14,924 bases of DNA, taken from the NCBI GenBank assembly GCA_947489175.1, contig CANLED010000018.1:1-14924 (forward strand), read 5' to 3'. The DNA comes from Chitinophagaceae bacterium (GTDB lineage Bacteria > Bacteroidota > Bacteroidia > Chitinophagales > Chitinophagaceae). Shown in pieces: positions 1-7,872 of the stretch (position 1 is the first letter of the stretch; the number at the start of each line of letters is the position of its first letter). The notes under the pieces are model-generated. The model was not told the DNA's origin. It did no database searches and saw only the letters and a list, made by a program, of their open reading frames with translations. The translations under genes were made by a program, and so were the position numbers.

Positions 1-481
1 CAGGTTTTTCTTCAATAGAAATGGCTTTTTTATTTTCGTCAAATTCAACTACACCATATCTTTCAGGGTCACTTACCTGATAAGCGTAAACAATTCCTCC
101 ATCTGGGTTAGAATTGTTTTGTAGCGTTTTGCCCAAACCTGCACCATAGAATATATTGTCTCCCAAGACCAGCGCACAACTATCATCGCCAATAAAATCT
201 TCACCTAAAACAAATGCCTGAGCAAGTCCATTGGGCACTTCCTGCACTTTGTAAGAAAAATTTAATCCAAGGTGATGTCCATCTCCAAATAATTTTTCAA
301 ACTGTGGAAGATCGTGTGGCGTTGAAATAATCAAAATATCTTTGATACCAGCCAGCATCAGTGTTGACAATGGATAATAAATCATTGGTTTGTCGTAAAC
401 CGGCATGATTTGTTTGCTTATTGCATAGGTAATGGGATATAGCCTTGTCCCTGATCCTCCTGCCAAAATGATGCCTTTCAT
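1..481 (-). CDS. rfbA: Glucose-1-phosphate thymidylyltransferase, 5' part (partial)
   Basis: The reverse strand encodes the first 160 residues of RfbA/RmlA, which joins dTTP and glucose-1-phosphate to give dTDP-glucose, the first step towards dTDP-rhamnose and related sugars for surface polysaccharide. The start codon is at 481-479. The nucleotidyltransferase signature GGSGTRLYP lies at residues 8-16, followed by SKQIMPVYDKPMIYYPLSTL (22-41), PNGLAQAF (83-90) and LGDNIFYG (106-113), where D108 is the expected metal ligand. The match to the family is colinear from residue 1, so the start is secure. The C-terminal part, roughly 130 residues judging from the usual family length of about 290, lies beyond the left edge. 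It is transcribed away from the TonB-receptor gene and has its own promoter. Confidence 0.95.
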   Translation of the reverse strand, partial: MKGIILAGGSGTRLYPITYAISKQIMPVYDKPMIYYPLSTLMLAGIKDILIISTPHDLPQFEKLFGDGHHLGLNFSYKVQEVPNGLAQAFVLGEDFIGDDSCALVLGDNIFYGAGLGKTLQNNSNPDGGIVYAYQVSDPERYGVVEFDENKKAISIEEKP

Positions 482-502
482 GTGGGTGTATTTTAATGAA
501 TA

Positions 503-533
503 CAAAGATGCATTATTTTTTTAGTGGAACAAC
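503..533 (-). promoter_or_regulatory. rfbA promoter (Bacteroidota type)
   Basis: On the minus strand, GTTG (533-530) serves as the -33 element. A 19-base spacer separates it from CATCTTTG (510-503), which matches the -7 consensus TAnnTTTG at all but its first base. The start codon of rfbA follows 21 bases after the -7 element, giving a leader of under 20 bases. Confidence 0.6.
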
Positions 534-598
534 TTGTGGATAAACTATTTTAAAAAAAGAGCATATATTTTTTCTATAAATTCATTGATTGTTAACTA

Positions 599-670
599 GT
601 TGCACTTCGGTAACATTTGCTTAACATTGGGGTTACAATTTCTTAATTTTTGATTAACGGCTTGGTAACA
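599..670 (+). promoter_or_regulatory. Pho-box-like array: TTAACA hexamers at 11-bp steps
   Basis: Six hexamers start at exactly 11-base intervals: GTAACA (610), TTAACA (621), GTTACA (632), TTAATT (643), TTAACG (654), GTAACA (665). A weak seventh, GTTGCA, is at 599. Spacers are 5 bases and mostly T/G rich. OmpR/PhoB-family winged-helix regulators bind tandem direct repeats with an 11-bp step, and TTAACA is close to the repeat bound by Bacillus PhoP. The last unit ends 10 bases before TTCTTTG (681-687), a poor -7 element that matches the consensus only in its TTTG half; this is where an activator taking the place of the -33 contact would sit. The gene start is at 704. A PhoB-like regulator is encoded at 7873-8553. 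The repeat is directly visible; the binding protein is inferred. Confidence 0.75.
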
Positions 671-703
671 GTGGAGTAGGTTCTTTGCAACACAAACATA
701 GTT

Positions 704-3517
704 ATGGCTGTTAAGAACATATTTCGAACAATTGCATTCCTCTTATCACTTACATTTTTTTCATTTACATCTGATGCACAAACCCTAAAGTTTTCAGGTA
801 GGGTTATCAGTCAGAAAAATGATCCGGTAGCAGGTGCTTCAATTATTGTAGAAGAGTTGAAGAAAACAACCATAGCAGACGTTGAAGGTAATTTTACCCT
901 TCTTCTAGAAGTTGGAAAAAAATATACACTTACCGTTTCAAGCGTAGGATTTGGGACCAAGGTGCTATCTGATATTGATGTTGCAAAAAATGCCGACAAT
1001 AATATTACTGTGGTTCTTATTCCTCAAGCTAAGAACAGTGAGGCTATTGTAATTAGGTCTAGCCGCCGTCAGGAAAGTACAGCTGCATTGTTAACTTTTC
1101 AAAGAAACAACACGGCTTTGTCTAGTGGACTTGCCGCAGACTTCATCAGAAGAACTCCTGATAAGAATACAGGTGAAATTTTGAAGAGGGTGAGTGGTGC
1201 TTCTATCCAAGACAATAGGTTTGTTATTGTTAGGGGACTTTCTGATAGATATAATGCTGCAATGCTTAACAGCGCACAACTTCCTAGCAGTGAGCCAGAT
1301 AAGAAAGCTTTTTCTTTCGACGTTTTTCCTGCTGCACTGATTGACAATGTAATAATTAATAAAACCGCAACACCAGATTTACCAGGTGAGTTCGCTGGTG
1401 GTTTGGTTCAGGTTAATACAAAAGACATTCCAACTAAAGATATACTTACAATAGGATTTGGTATAGGATACAATACACAATCGACTTTAGGTGATTTTAC
1501 GAGCAACAAGAGAAATAAGTACGATTGGTTGGGTTTTGATGATGGCACGCGCAGTTTGCCAGACAGTTTTCCTGCAACTGCACAACTTTACAGAATACTA
1601 GGTAAAGATGCAGCTGGCTTGAACAAACAAATCGATTTGACAAAATCTTTTAGGTCTGACGTATATGATCCAGTTGCTCAGAAAGCTGCTCCGATACAGT
1701 CATACAACCTTACTTATGCAAAAAATTATAAGTTTAAAAATGGTGCAAATTTCGGAACATTGGTAGCCTTGAACTATAGAAAGTCTATGCTTGTTTTCGA
1801 TGTATCAAGAACTTTTTACGAGGCCAACGGCGACAAGGTATTTGAACTTACCGATATTCAAAATAAATATCAAACAAACCTTGGCGGTATAGTGAATTTG
1901 ACTTGGGTTAAAGGATTGCATAAAGTTTCCTTTAAAAACTTGTTTAATCAGCTATTTGAAGATAATTACTATACGAGAAAGGGTTATAATACAAGTCGTC
2001 TAAATGACCTTTCTTTTAGTTCTTCATACTTAAACCAAAGGTCACTTTACAGCACTCAAATTGAAGGAGAACATCAGTTGTCTAAAAGTGGTATTAAATT
2101 TAAATGGAATGCCAACGGTGGTTACAATTGGAAAATTCAGCCAGATTTAAGAAGTGCTTTGTATGCAAGAACAATAAACACTACAGGAACTTTTGAGATC
2201 GATCCGGATGATACGAGAAGGTTCTTTAGTGATTTAAAGGATTACAGTGCTGGTGCTGGTGGTCAACTTTCTATTCCATTGAACTTTGGTGGAAAAGACA
2301 AACAACTATTCAAATTGGGTGGTTCTACCTTGGCAAGGATGAGGGAATTCAATAGCCGCATCTTCAGATACAACATAACCAATTCAAATTCATTTGTTGC
2401 TTCGAACGCAACGAAGCCTGTTGAGACTGCTTTCGATACGGATAACATGGGGCAATCTGGCTATATCCTAGAGGAATTCACAAATAACCAAGATAAGTAT
2501 TTTGGATTGTCTGTTTTGAATGCTGGCTACGCAATGTTTGATAACAGACTAGGAAATTTCAGGTTAATTTGGGGAATGAGGGCGGAAAATTTTCAACAAA
2601 TGTTAACCTCAAAAGATCAAACAGGATTAAGAAAGGTTAGTTTGACTGAAAAATTAGATTTTCTACCATCAGTGAACTTAGTGTACAATTTGGGAACTAC
2701 TCAAAATATTAGATTAGCTGGAAGTAAGACTGTAGCTCGACCTGAGTTCAGAGAAATTGCAGAATTTGCTTTCTTTGACTACGAAATGAATTACGGGGTA
2801 AAAGGTGATACAGCTTTAAGAAGGACTTCTATCATTAATTTGGATGCTCGTTACGAGTTTTATCCCAAAGCAGGTGAGTCACTTACATTTGGAGCTTTTT
2901 ACAAATCTTTCACTGACCCAATTGAATTCAGGTTAGATGCAGGTAGTAATGCAGACAGTAGGAGATACTTCTATCAGAATGCCCTTTCTGCAAATACATT
3001 GGGATTTGAGGTTGAGGTTAGGAAGAGCTTAGAATTCATTAGTCCATCATTGAAGAACTTTAGTTTGTTTGGAAACTATACTTATTTGAGTTCTGAAGTT
3101 TCATTTAACGATGTTTCTGCAAATAATAAAGAAGTAAAAGCAAAACGTCCTTTGCAAGGTCAGTCACCTTATTTAATCAATGCAGGAATGCAATATACAA
3201 GTCCTGATTTCAATGTTTCAATCCTTTACAACAAAGTGGGAGAAAGACTATCATTGGTAGGAAATGATGAGTTTCCAAGTATTTATGAGAGACCAAGAAA
3301 CCAGTTAGATCTTCAGATTTCAAAAAGAGTAATAGATAGCAAGGGTGAGATTAAGCTGAATTTCGCTGATATCTTGAACAATGCATTCTATTTCTATGAA
3401 AATCTAGATACCAAAACAGCATTTAAAGAAGGAACAGACAGAATGTTCAATTCTTACAAACCAGGGTCAACAATCACCCTAGGATTTACATACGACTTTA
3501 ATTTAAGTAAAAAATAG
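704..3517 (+). CDS. TonB-dependent outer-membrane receptor
   Basis: A 937-residue TonB-dependent receptor, an energised outer-membrane uptake channel. Residues 1-25 form a signal peptide with probable cleavage after SDA (25/26). Residues about 29-110 are a carboxypeptidase-regulatory-like beta-sandwich (FSGRVISQKNDPVAGASIIV, then DVEGNFTL) common at the N-terminus of Bacteroidota receptors. The plug follows at about 130-245, including GEILKRVSGASI, FVIVRGLSDRYN and GEFAGGLVQVNTKD. The remainder is a 22-strand-type barrel rich in alternating aromatic residues. No SusD gene follows, so this is not a classic SusCD glycan system; its partner is the beta-helix-like lipoprotein 34 bases downstream. 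The start at 704 fits the signal peptide. The upstream 11-bp repeat array suggests phosphate-responsive activation. The substrate cannot be read from the sequence; a phosphorus-containing ligand is inferred from regulation only. Confidence 0.93.
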   Translation: MAVKNIFRTIAFLLSLTFFSFTSDAQTLKFSGRVISQKNDPVAGASIIVEELKKTTIADVEGNFTLLLEVGKKYTLTVSSVGFGTKVLSDIDVAKNADNNITVVLIPQAKNSEAIVIRSSRRQESTAALLTFQRNNTALSSGLAADFIRRTPDKNTGEILKRVSGASIQDNRFVIVRGLSDRYNAAMLNSAQLPSSEPDKKAFSFDVFPAALIDNVIINKTATPDLPGEFAGGLVQVNTKDIPTKDILTIGFGIGYNTQSTLGDFTSNKRNKYDWLGFDDGTRSLPDSFPATAQLYRILGKDAAGLNKQIDLTKSFRSDVYDPVAQKAAPIQSYNLTYAKNYKFKNGANFGTLVALNYRKSMLVFDVSRTFYEANGDKVFELTDIQNKYQTNLGGIVNLTWVKGLHKVSFKNLFNQLFEDNYYTRKGYNTSRLNDLSFSSSYLNQRSLYSTQIEGEHQLSKSGIKFKWNANGGYNWKIQPDLRSALYARTINTTGTFEIDPDDTRRFFSDLKDYSAGAGGQLSIPLNFGGKDKQLFKLGGSTLARMREFNSRIFRYNITNSNSFVASNATKPVETAFDTDNMGQSGYILEEFTNNQDKYFGLSVLNAGYAMFDNRLGNFRLIWGMRAENFQQMLTSKDQTGLRKVSLTEKLDFLPSVNLVYNLGTTQNIRLAGSKTVARPEFREIAEFAFFDYEMNYGVKGDTALRRTSIINLDARYEFYPKAGESLTFGAFYKSFTDPIEFRLDAGSNADSRRYFYQNALSANTLGFEVEVRKSLEFISPSLKNFSLFGNYTYLSSEVSFNDVSANNKEVKAKRPLQGQSPYLINAGMQYTSPDFNVSILYNKVGERLSLVGNDEFPSIYERPRNQLDLQISKRVIDSKGEIKLNFADILNNAFYFYENLDTKTAFKEGTDRMFNSYKPGSTITLGFTYDFNLSKK

Positions 3518-3551
3518 CCCAACGTAAAAAAAAATAGATAAAACCTCAATT

Positions 3552-4931
3552 ATGAAAAGAATCTTTCTGGGAGTATTAACCATTGTATTGTTTACAGTTA
3601 GCTCCTGCATTAAAGTAAATTTTGATGAAACCATCAACAACACTACCTCTGGTAGCACCGGATCTACTGATCCTCAAGATCCTGCTACAAATGGTGGTAT
3701 CATCCAAGGAATTGTAAACAAAAGTTATTATTTGCCTAAAGGAAAGTATACATTGAAAGGATATGTATACATTACTGATGGTAATACTTTAACAATTGCT
3801 CCAGGTAGCGTTATTGTTAGTGATATCACAGAGAAAGGAGCCCTTATCATCGAAAGAGGTGCTAAGCTAATAGCTGATGGAAGAGCAGCTGATCCTATTG
3901 TATTTACTTCAGGTAAAGCAATTGGACAAAGAACACCTGGAGATTGGGGTGGAATTATTTTGTTGGGTAAAGCAACTACAAATCGTCCTCAAGATCCAGC
4001 ACCAATTATTGAAGGTGGTGTAGGTCGTAAATATGGTGGTACTGAACCTAACGACGAAAGTGGCATTTTACGTTTTGTTCGTATCGAATTTGCTGGTATC
4101 GCTGCTGAGCCCGGATCAGAAATTAATGGTCTTACAATGGGTGGTGTAGGTTCCGGTACAATCATTGAAAATGTTCAGGTTTCTTTTGGAAACGATGACG
4201 CATACGAATTCTTTGGCGGAACAGTTAACTGTAAGAATTTGATCGCATTTGCTACAGCTGATGATGATTATGATTTTGACTTCGGTTATTCTGGAAAAAT
4301 TCAATATGCAATCGCTTGTCGCAAGCCTGATTTCGTTGATGGTGGAGATGCTGGAAATGGTATTGAGTGTGATAATGATGGTTCTGGTTCAACTGCTGCT
4401 CCTGTTACTAGGCCTCAGTTGAGTAACTTTACTTTTGTTGGACCAAACAATGCAACTGGTACTGCTGCTAACCATAACTTTGGTAACAGGTGGAGACGTT
4501 CAACTCAGTTTGTATTGCGTAACTCAATAATGATTGGATGGCAGAAAGCTGGTTTATCTTTAGAGTCAGATAACACCATCAAATCTTATTATACAGATGG
4601 AACTTCTGAATTCAGAAACAACCTTGTTCACGCAGTAGTTTCTCCTTACAAATCTGGTAACGTAGTATTAGCTACAGATGCTTTGTTGAAAACAAAGGCT
4701 GAAAGTCAAGCTTGTAAAACTTACACATCAGGTGATTCTGCGAGGTTGACTGCTCCTTACTATTCTACTGCACCGAAATTTTTACCAGTTACAGGTTCTC
4801 CTGCTTTAACTGGAGCTTCTTTTACCGGTATGAATTCTTATTTTGTTGCAACTACATTTATAGGTGCAATGGGAACTACAGATTGGACTGCAAATTGGAC
4901 AAACTGGGATCCTCAGAATAAAGCATATTAA
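3552..4931 (+). CDS. Acidic beta-helix-like lipoprotein paired with the TonB receptor
   Basis: A 459-residue predicted lipoprotein: basic N-terminus, hydrophobic core and lipobox VSSC with the acylated cysteine at 19. A Thr/Ser/Gly-rich linker (about 29-48) follows. The body has short repeating beta-strand/turn units (TLTIAPGSVIV, GALIIERGAKLIADG, PIVFTSGKA, GDWGGIILLGKA) that suggest a right-handed parallel beta-helix. The centre is strongly acidic, with GNDDAYEFFGGTVN (213-226), ADDDYDFDFGYSG (236-248) and ECDNDGSGS (272-280), possibly metal or ligand binding. Cysteines at 227, 256, 273 and 388 could form disulfides. It lies 34 bases after the receptor gene with no terminator between, so the two are probably one transcript. 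I recall similar proteins beside TonB receptors, sometimes mislabelled as transporters, but it has no membrane segment beyond the signal. A substrate-capture or processing role at the cell surface is inferred. Confidence 0.8.
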   Translation: MKRIFLGVLTIVLFTVSSCIKVNFDETINNTTSGSTGSTDPQDPATNGGIIQGIVNKSYYLPKGKYTLKGYVYITDGNTLTIAPGSVIVSDITEKGALIIERGAKLIADGRAADPIVFTSGKAIGQRTPGDWGGIILLGKATTNRPQDPAPIIEGGVGRKYGGTEPNDESGILRFVRIEFAGIAAEPGSEINGLTMGGVGSGTIIENVQVSFGNDDAYEFFGGTVNCKNLIAFATADDDYDFDFGYSGKIQYAIACRKPDFVDGGDAGNGIECDNDGSGSTAAPVTRPQLSNFTFVGPNNATGTAANHNFGNRWRRSTQFVLRNSIMIGWQKAGLSLESDNTIKSYYTDGTSEFRNNLVHAVVSPYKSGNVVLATDALLKTKAESQACKTYTSGDSARLTAPYYSTAPKFLPVTGSPALTGASFTGMNSYFVATTFIGAMGTTDWTANWTNWDPQNKAY

Positions 4932-4950
4932 TCTATTTTTATATCTTTTT

Positions 4951-4983
4951 AAATGCCGTTCCTATTAATTAGGAACGGCATTT
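4951..4983 (+). terminator. Perfect 14-bp hairpin after the receptor operon
   Basis: AAATGCCGTTCCTA (4951-4964) pairs without mismatch with TAGGAACGGCATTT (4970-4983) around the loop TTAAT. It begins 19 bases after the lipoprotein stop codon and ends 16 bases before the next start. The T tract after the stem is short (TTT then A), so termination may be incomplete and some read-through into the small lipoprotein gene is possible. Confidence 0.75.
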
Positions 4984-4999
4984 ATCGTAAATTTATTCC

Positions 5000-5476
5000 A
5001 TGAAAAAGTTGTTTTTTATTTCTTCCTGTTTCTTTTTATTTGCATGTAGTCAGCAAAAAACTTCTTTATCCAGCGATATTAAACACGTTGCCGTGAATTA
5101 TGATTCTACCAATGATAAAGTTGATATTTACGGCGGGAAAATGAATGAAATTTTTCAGTCTGATAGTGCTGTTTTCATGTTTTACAATACCCCTGGTAAT
5201 CCTCGTTTTTTTACCTACACAAAGGTTAATAACATGAAATCGCTCATTAATTTATTCAGAAATATAAATAATACTATTTCAGATAGTATATCTGGTTGTA
5301 TCACACAAGGAAAAATATATTTCTATAACGGGAAGGAAGCCGTTTATCCCGTATATTTCAATAATATTGACAGCTGTGCAACATTTTCTTATATAAAAAC
5401 CGGAGAGAAATATTACACAAAAATGGATGTTGAATCCAGATTATTACTAGATAGTTTGAAGAAAATTGCGAAGTAA
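5000..5476 (+). CDS. Small lipoprotein of unknown function
   Basis: A 158-residue protein with a lipoprotein signal: MKKLFF, a Phe-rich hydrophobic core and lipobox LFAC with cysteine 16, followed by SQQK. I do not recognise the mature domain. It is a mixed alpha/beta sequence with several aromatic short strands (AVFMFYNT, RFFTYTKV, GKIYFYNG, VYPVYFNN), one predicted helix (MKSLINLFRNI) and two further cysteines, in SISGCITQG and IDSCATF, that could form a disulfide. The start is fixed by the signal peptide. It lies just after the hairpin that ends the receptor operon and could be expressed by read-through, as I see no separate promoter in the 16-base gap. Its stop codon is 9 bases from the convergent transglutaminase-like gene. 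Confidence 0.75.
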   Translation: MKKLFFISSCFFLFACSQQKTSLSSDIKHVAVNYDSTNDKVDIYGGKMNEIFQSDSAVFMFYNTPGNPRFFTYTKVNNMKSLINLFRNINNTISDSISGCITQGKIYFYNGKEAVYPVYFNNIDSCATFSYIKTGEKYYTKMDVESRLLLDSLKKIAK

Positions 5477-5485
5477 CCTATTGGT

Positions 5486-6688
5486 TTATTTTAAAGTTGG
5501 TTCATAAAAATAAACTATATCATATGAAGTCTTGGTTAAATTAGCTATCGTTTGTCCCATTCTTAATTCTTTTTTTTGAGGTGTGGGTTCACAGATTGTA
5601 AAATACTCGCCTCTATATTTTACTGCGTTTTTATGAACTTGATTAAGCTTTACAGCAACGGTTACGTGATCAGGAAGTGTTATAACTATCATGGGCAAAT
5701 TATAAATTTCTTTTACAAGCAGATAGAAGAGTGCTGACCTATCCTCACAATCGCTTTTCTCATTTATTAAGGTTTCTTCAGGAGACAATCTTTTCTCTCT
5801 CCCAAATATTTCTGTATCCCTTTCATATAAAAAGGCATGTCTTGTGAAGTACATTAAATACTCAACTCCTTTATTTACGCTTAGTTTCCTTGTTTTTTCT
5901 TTAAGAGCTGGTATAAGTGATTCATAAGTTTCCTTACTCAATGGAATATTAAATTGATTCTCGTAATCCATAACAGGGTAATTGTTGAAATATGGCACAA
6001 GAGTTGGATTCACCTTAATGTTTAATTTGTCTTCATGTTGCTTATATTGAAATACAATTTCTTTGGTTAAATAATTGCTTTTATCAAACCGAGGCAATTC
6101 ACTTATTTTGAAGCTAAATTCATTTGTAGTTTTCTTAATATCATCAATATTTATAAATTTCTCCGACTCAAAGTCTAATTTATATTTATAGTCGTGATAA
6201 TTTAAACAAACGTATAGTTGATTGTTTAAATCCTTTATTGGTTGGTTATAAATAATATCTGCACTTCTTACATACAGCAATATTTTTTCTTTGGATATAC
6301 AGAGAAGTGGATCATAACCGGATTCTTTTAAAAAATACCATTTGCATATTGTGTAGGCAATATAATCTTCAGATTTTTTTATCAAAGCTTGAGATGTTTT
6401 CCTGATGAGTTGATAAAATATCCAGTCATCTAAATTTTCATCTTTTCTTATTTGAACCAACGAGCTATTGATGGCTGCAAGATTATTTGTTTCTATTAAT
6501 TTAATGAATTCACTTATGTTTTCTTTACTTAGAGAACCTTTATATCTTTCTAAGATATTTTTTGTTTCAAAATTGTATTGTTTCCCTATGAATTCAACAT
6601 GAATGGAATCATTAAGATGCTTAGTTTCTAAAGCAAAGACTGATATGCTGCATGAAAAAAATAGATATATTATTAATGTTTTAACCAA
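5486..6688 (-). CDS. Exported transglutaminase-like (papain-fold) protein
   Basis: About 400 residues. Residues 1-19 form a signal peptide ending VFA, so the protein is exported. The C-terminal third has the transglutaminase-like core: Cys314 in NEKSDCEDRSALFYLL at the head of a helix, His341 in LPDHVTVAVK on a strand, and Glu367 in YFTICEPTP where the family usually has Asp. This gives a Cys-His-acid triad, so a peptidase or acyl-transfer activity is plausible. Residues 20-300 are not recognised. No ATG exists near the N-terminus: the chosen start is TTG (6688-6686), which gives a good signal peptide, and the frame stays open upstream to a stop at 6733-6731 with only other non-ATG codons such as ATT (6721). 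It lies 89 bases downstream of phoR on the same strand and may be co-transcribed. Function beyond the fold is unknown. Confidence 0.75.
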   Translation of the reverse strand: MVKTLIIYLFFSCSISVFALETKHLNDSIHVEFIGKQYNFETKNILERYKGSLSKENISEFIKLIETNNLAAINSSLVQIRKDENLDDWIFYQLIRKTSQALIKKSEDYIAYTICKWYFLKESGYDPLLCISKEKILLYVRSADIIYNQPIKDLNNQLYVCLNYHDYKYKLDFESEKFINIDDIKKTTNEFSFKISELPRFDKSNYLTKEIVFQYKQHEDKLNIKVNPTLVPYFNNYPVMDYENQFNIPLSKETYESLIPALKEKTRKLSVNKGVEYLMYFTRHAFLYERDTEIFGREKRLSPEETLINEKSDCEDRSALFYLLVKEIYNLPMIVITLPDHVTVAVKLNQVHKNAVKYRGEYFTICEPTPQKKELRMGQTIANLTKTSYDIVYFYEPTLK

Positions 6689-6777
6689 TTTGAAAGATTT
6701 TTCTTTCGAAAAGGTAACAATAAAATAACATTAAAAATTATAAAATTTGCAAAAAGTTGATTATTAATAGTTTAGCA

Positions 6778-7827
6778 TCATCTGTATTGGCTTTTTAGTG
6801 TAAAGCCAAAGGTTGATCCAACCAAGGGTTTGCTTCTAACGTGAATAATTTGTCCGTGTGCTTCAATGATGTGTTTGCAAATGGAAAGACCTAGCCCCGA
6901 ACCTCCAATATTCCTACTTCTTCCATAGTCCGTTCTATAGAATCTTTCGAATATTCTCGGTAAATGTTCTTCTGCAATTCCGCTGCCGTTGTCACTAATT
7001 TCTATCAAATACTTACCGTCTTCTGTTTTATACACACTGGCTTCGATTTTTCCTTCCACATTCCCATACTTAATGGCATTGTCTACAAAGTTGATAAGTA
7101 CTTGCCTTATTTTTTCTTTATCAGCATCCACCGAAACGGGTTGTTCACAGGCTCTTTTTATAGAGCACTTAATTTTTTTAGCATCAATTTTGTAGGATAG
7201 GGATTCAAATACTTCATGTATCAAATCTTGTATGATAAAATTTTGGTAGTGTAGTTCTAATTTCCCACTTTCAAGCTTTGTTATTTCATCTAAATCATTG
7301 ATAAGGTGTATCAAACGTTCTGTATTTTTAAAGGCATTCCCTAAAAATTTTTTATTTACAGAAGGGTTGTCTATTGCTCCAGCAATCAATGTTTCTAGAT
7401 AACCCTGAATTGCAAAAGCCGGTGTTTTGAATTCGTGTGAGAGGTTTTGTAGGAATTCTTTCCTGAATATTTCATTTTTCTCCAAAACCTCCATGTCTAC
7501 TTTTCGCTGCTCTGCCCATTTCAAAACTTCTTCGCTTACTTCTTCTAAGCTTTGTTGAGGTAGTATATTTTTCTTGAAGAATTCTTCTCTTTTGGAAGCC
7601 TTGGTTTGGTGAATGAATTTGTAAATCAGCTTGATTTTTCTTTTTATGTAAACCTCTATGAGGTATTTTGTAAGAAAAAAACTAGTTGTAAAAAAAACAA
7701 TTATTGATGCAAATGCTGAAATTAATGAGGACCCTTGAATTAATGCCAACAATCCACATGCCGTTGCTGTTGTTGTTGCATTTAAAAAGGAAATTTGTAC
7801 AGGATTTAAATTCTTTTTATCGAACAT
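6778..7827 (-). CDS. phoR: PhoR-like sensor histidine kinase
   Basis: A 349-residue membrane histidine kinase. Two hydrophobic segments (about 15-32 and 36-56) form a short helical hairpin with almost no periplasmic loop, and no PAS domain is evident, so it may sense through a partner, as PhoR does with the Pst/PhoU system. The HisKA domain has FLQNLSHEFKTPAFAIQGYL with His131 as phosphoacceptor. The HATPase domain shows the N box (VLINFVDNAIKYGN, 243-256), G1 (ISDNGSGI, 277-284), F box (RIFERFYR) and G2 (GGSGLGLSICKHI, 308-320); all key residues are present. It follows the response-regulator gene by 45 bases in the same direction. The PhoR name rests on the pairing and architecture; another OmpR-class kinase is possible. 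Confidence 0.85.
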   Translation of the reverse strand: MFDKKNLNPVQISFLNATTTATACGLLALIQGSSLISAFASIIVFFTTSFFLTKYLIEVYIKRKIKLIYKFIHQTKASKREEFFKKNILPQQSLEEVSEEVLKWAEQRKVDMEVLEKNEIFRKEFLQNLSHEFKTPAFAIQGYLETLIAGAIDNPSVNKKFLGNAFKNTERLIHLINDLDEITKLESGKLELHYQNFIIQDLIHEVFESLSYKIDAKKIKCSIKRACEQPVSVDADKEKIRQVLINFVDNAIKYGNVEGKIEASVYKTEDGKYLIEISDNGSGIAEEHLPRIFERFYRTDYGRSRNIGGSGLGLSICKHIIEAHGQIIHVRSKPLVGSTFGFTLKSQYR

Positions 7828-7872
7828 ATCACAATGTACGAAATGGTTTTATTCGGTTGAATAAAAGAGCCA

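Noticed and set aside
704..4931. SusC/SusD glycan uptake pair.
   Set aside because: The second protein has beta-helix-like strand repeats and acidic clusters rather than the helical TPR-like SusD sequence, so SusD is not supported.
5475..5486. AACC-TATT-GGTT inverted repeat between the convergent genes as a bidirectional terminator.
   Set aside because: Only a 4-bp stem; too weak to call.
6714..6730. Two TAACA hexamers (GTAACA, ATAACA) 11 bases apart on the + strand between phoR and the transglutaminase-like gene.
   Set aside because: Only two units in very AT-rich DNA, no further units in phase, and they point into the antisense of phoR rather than at a gene start.
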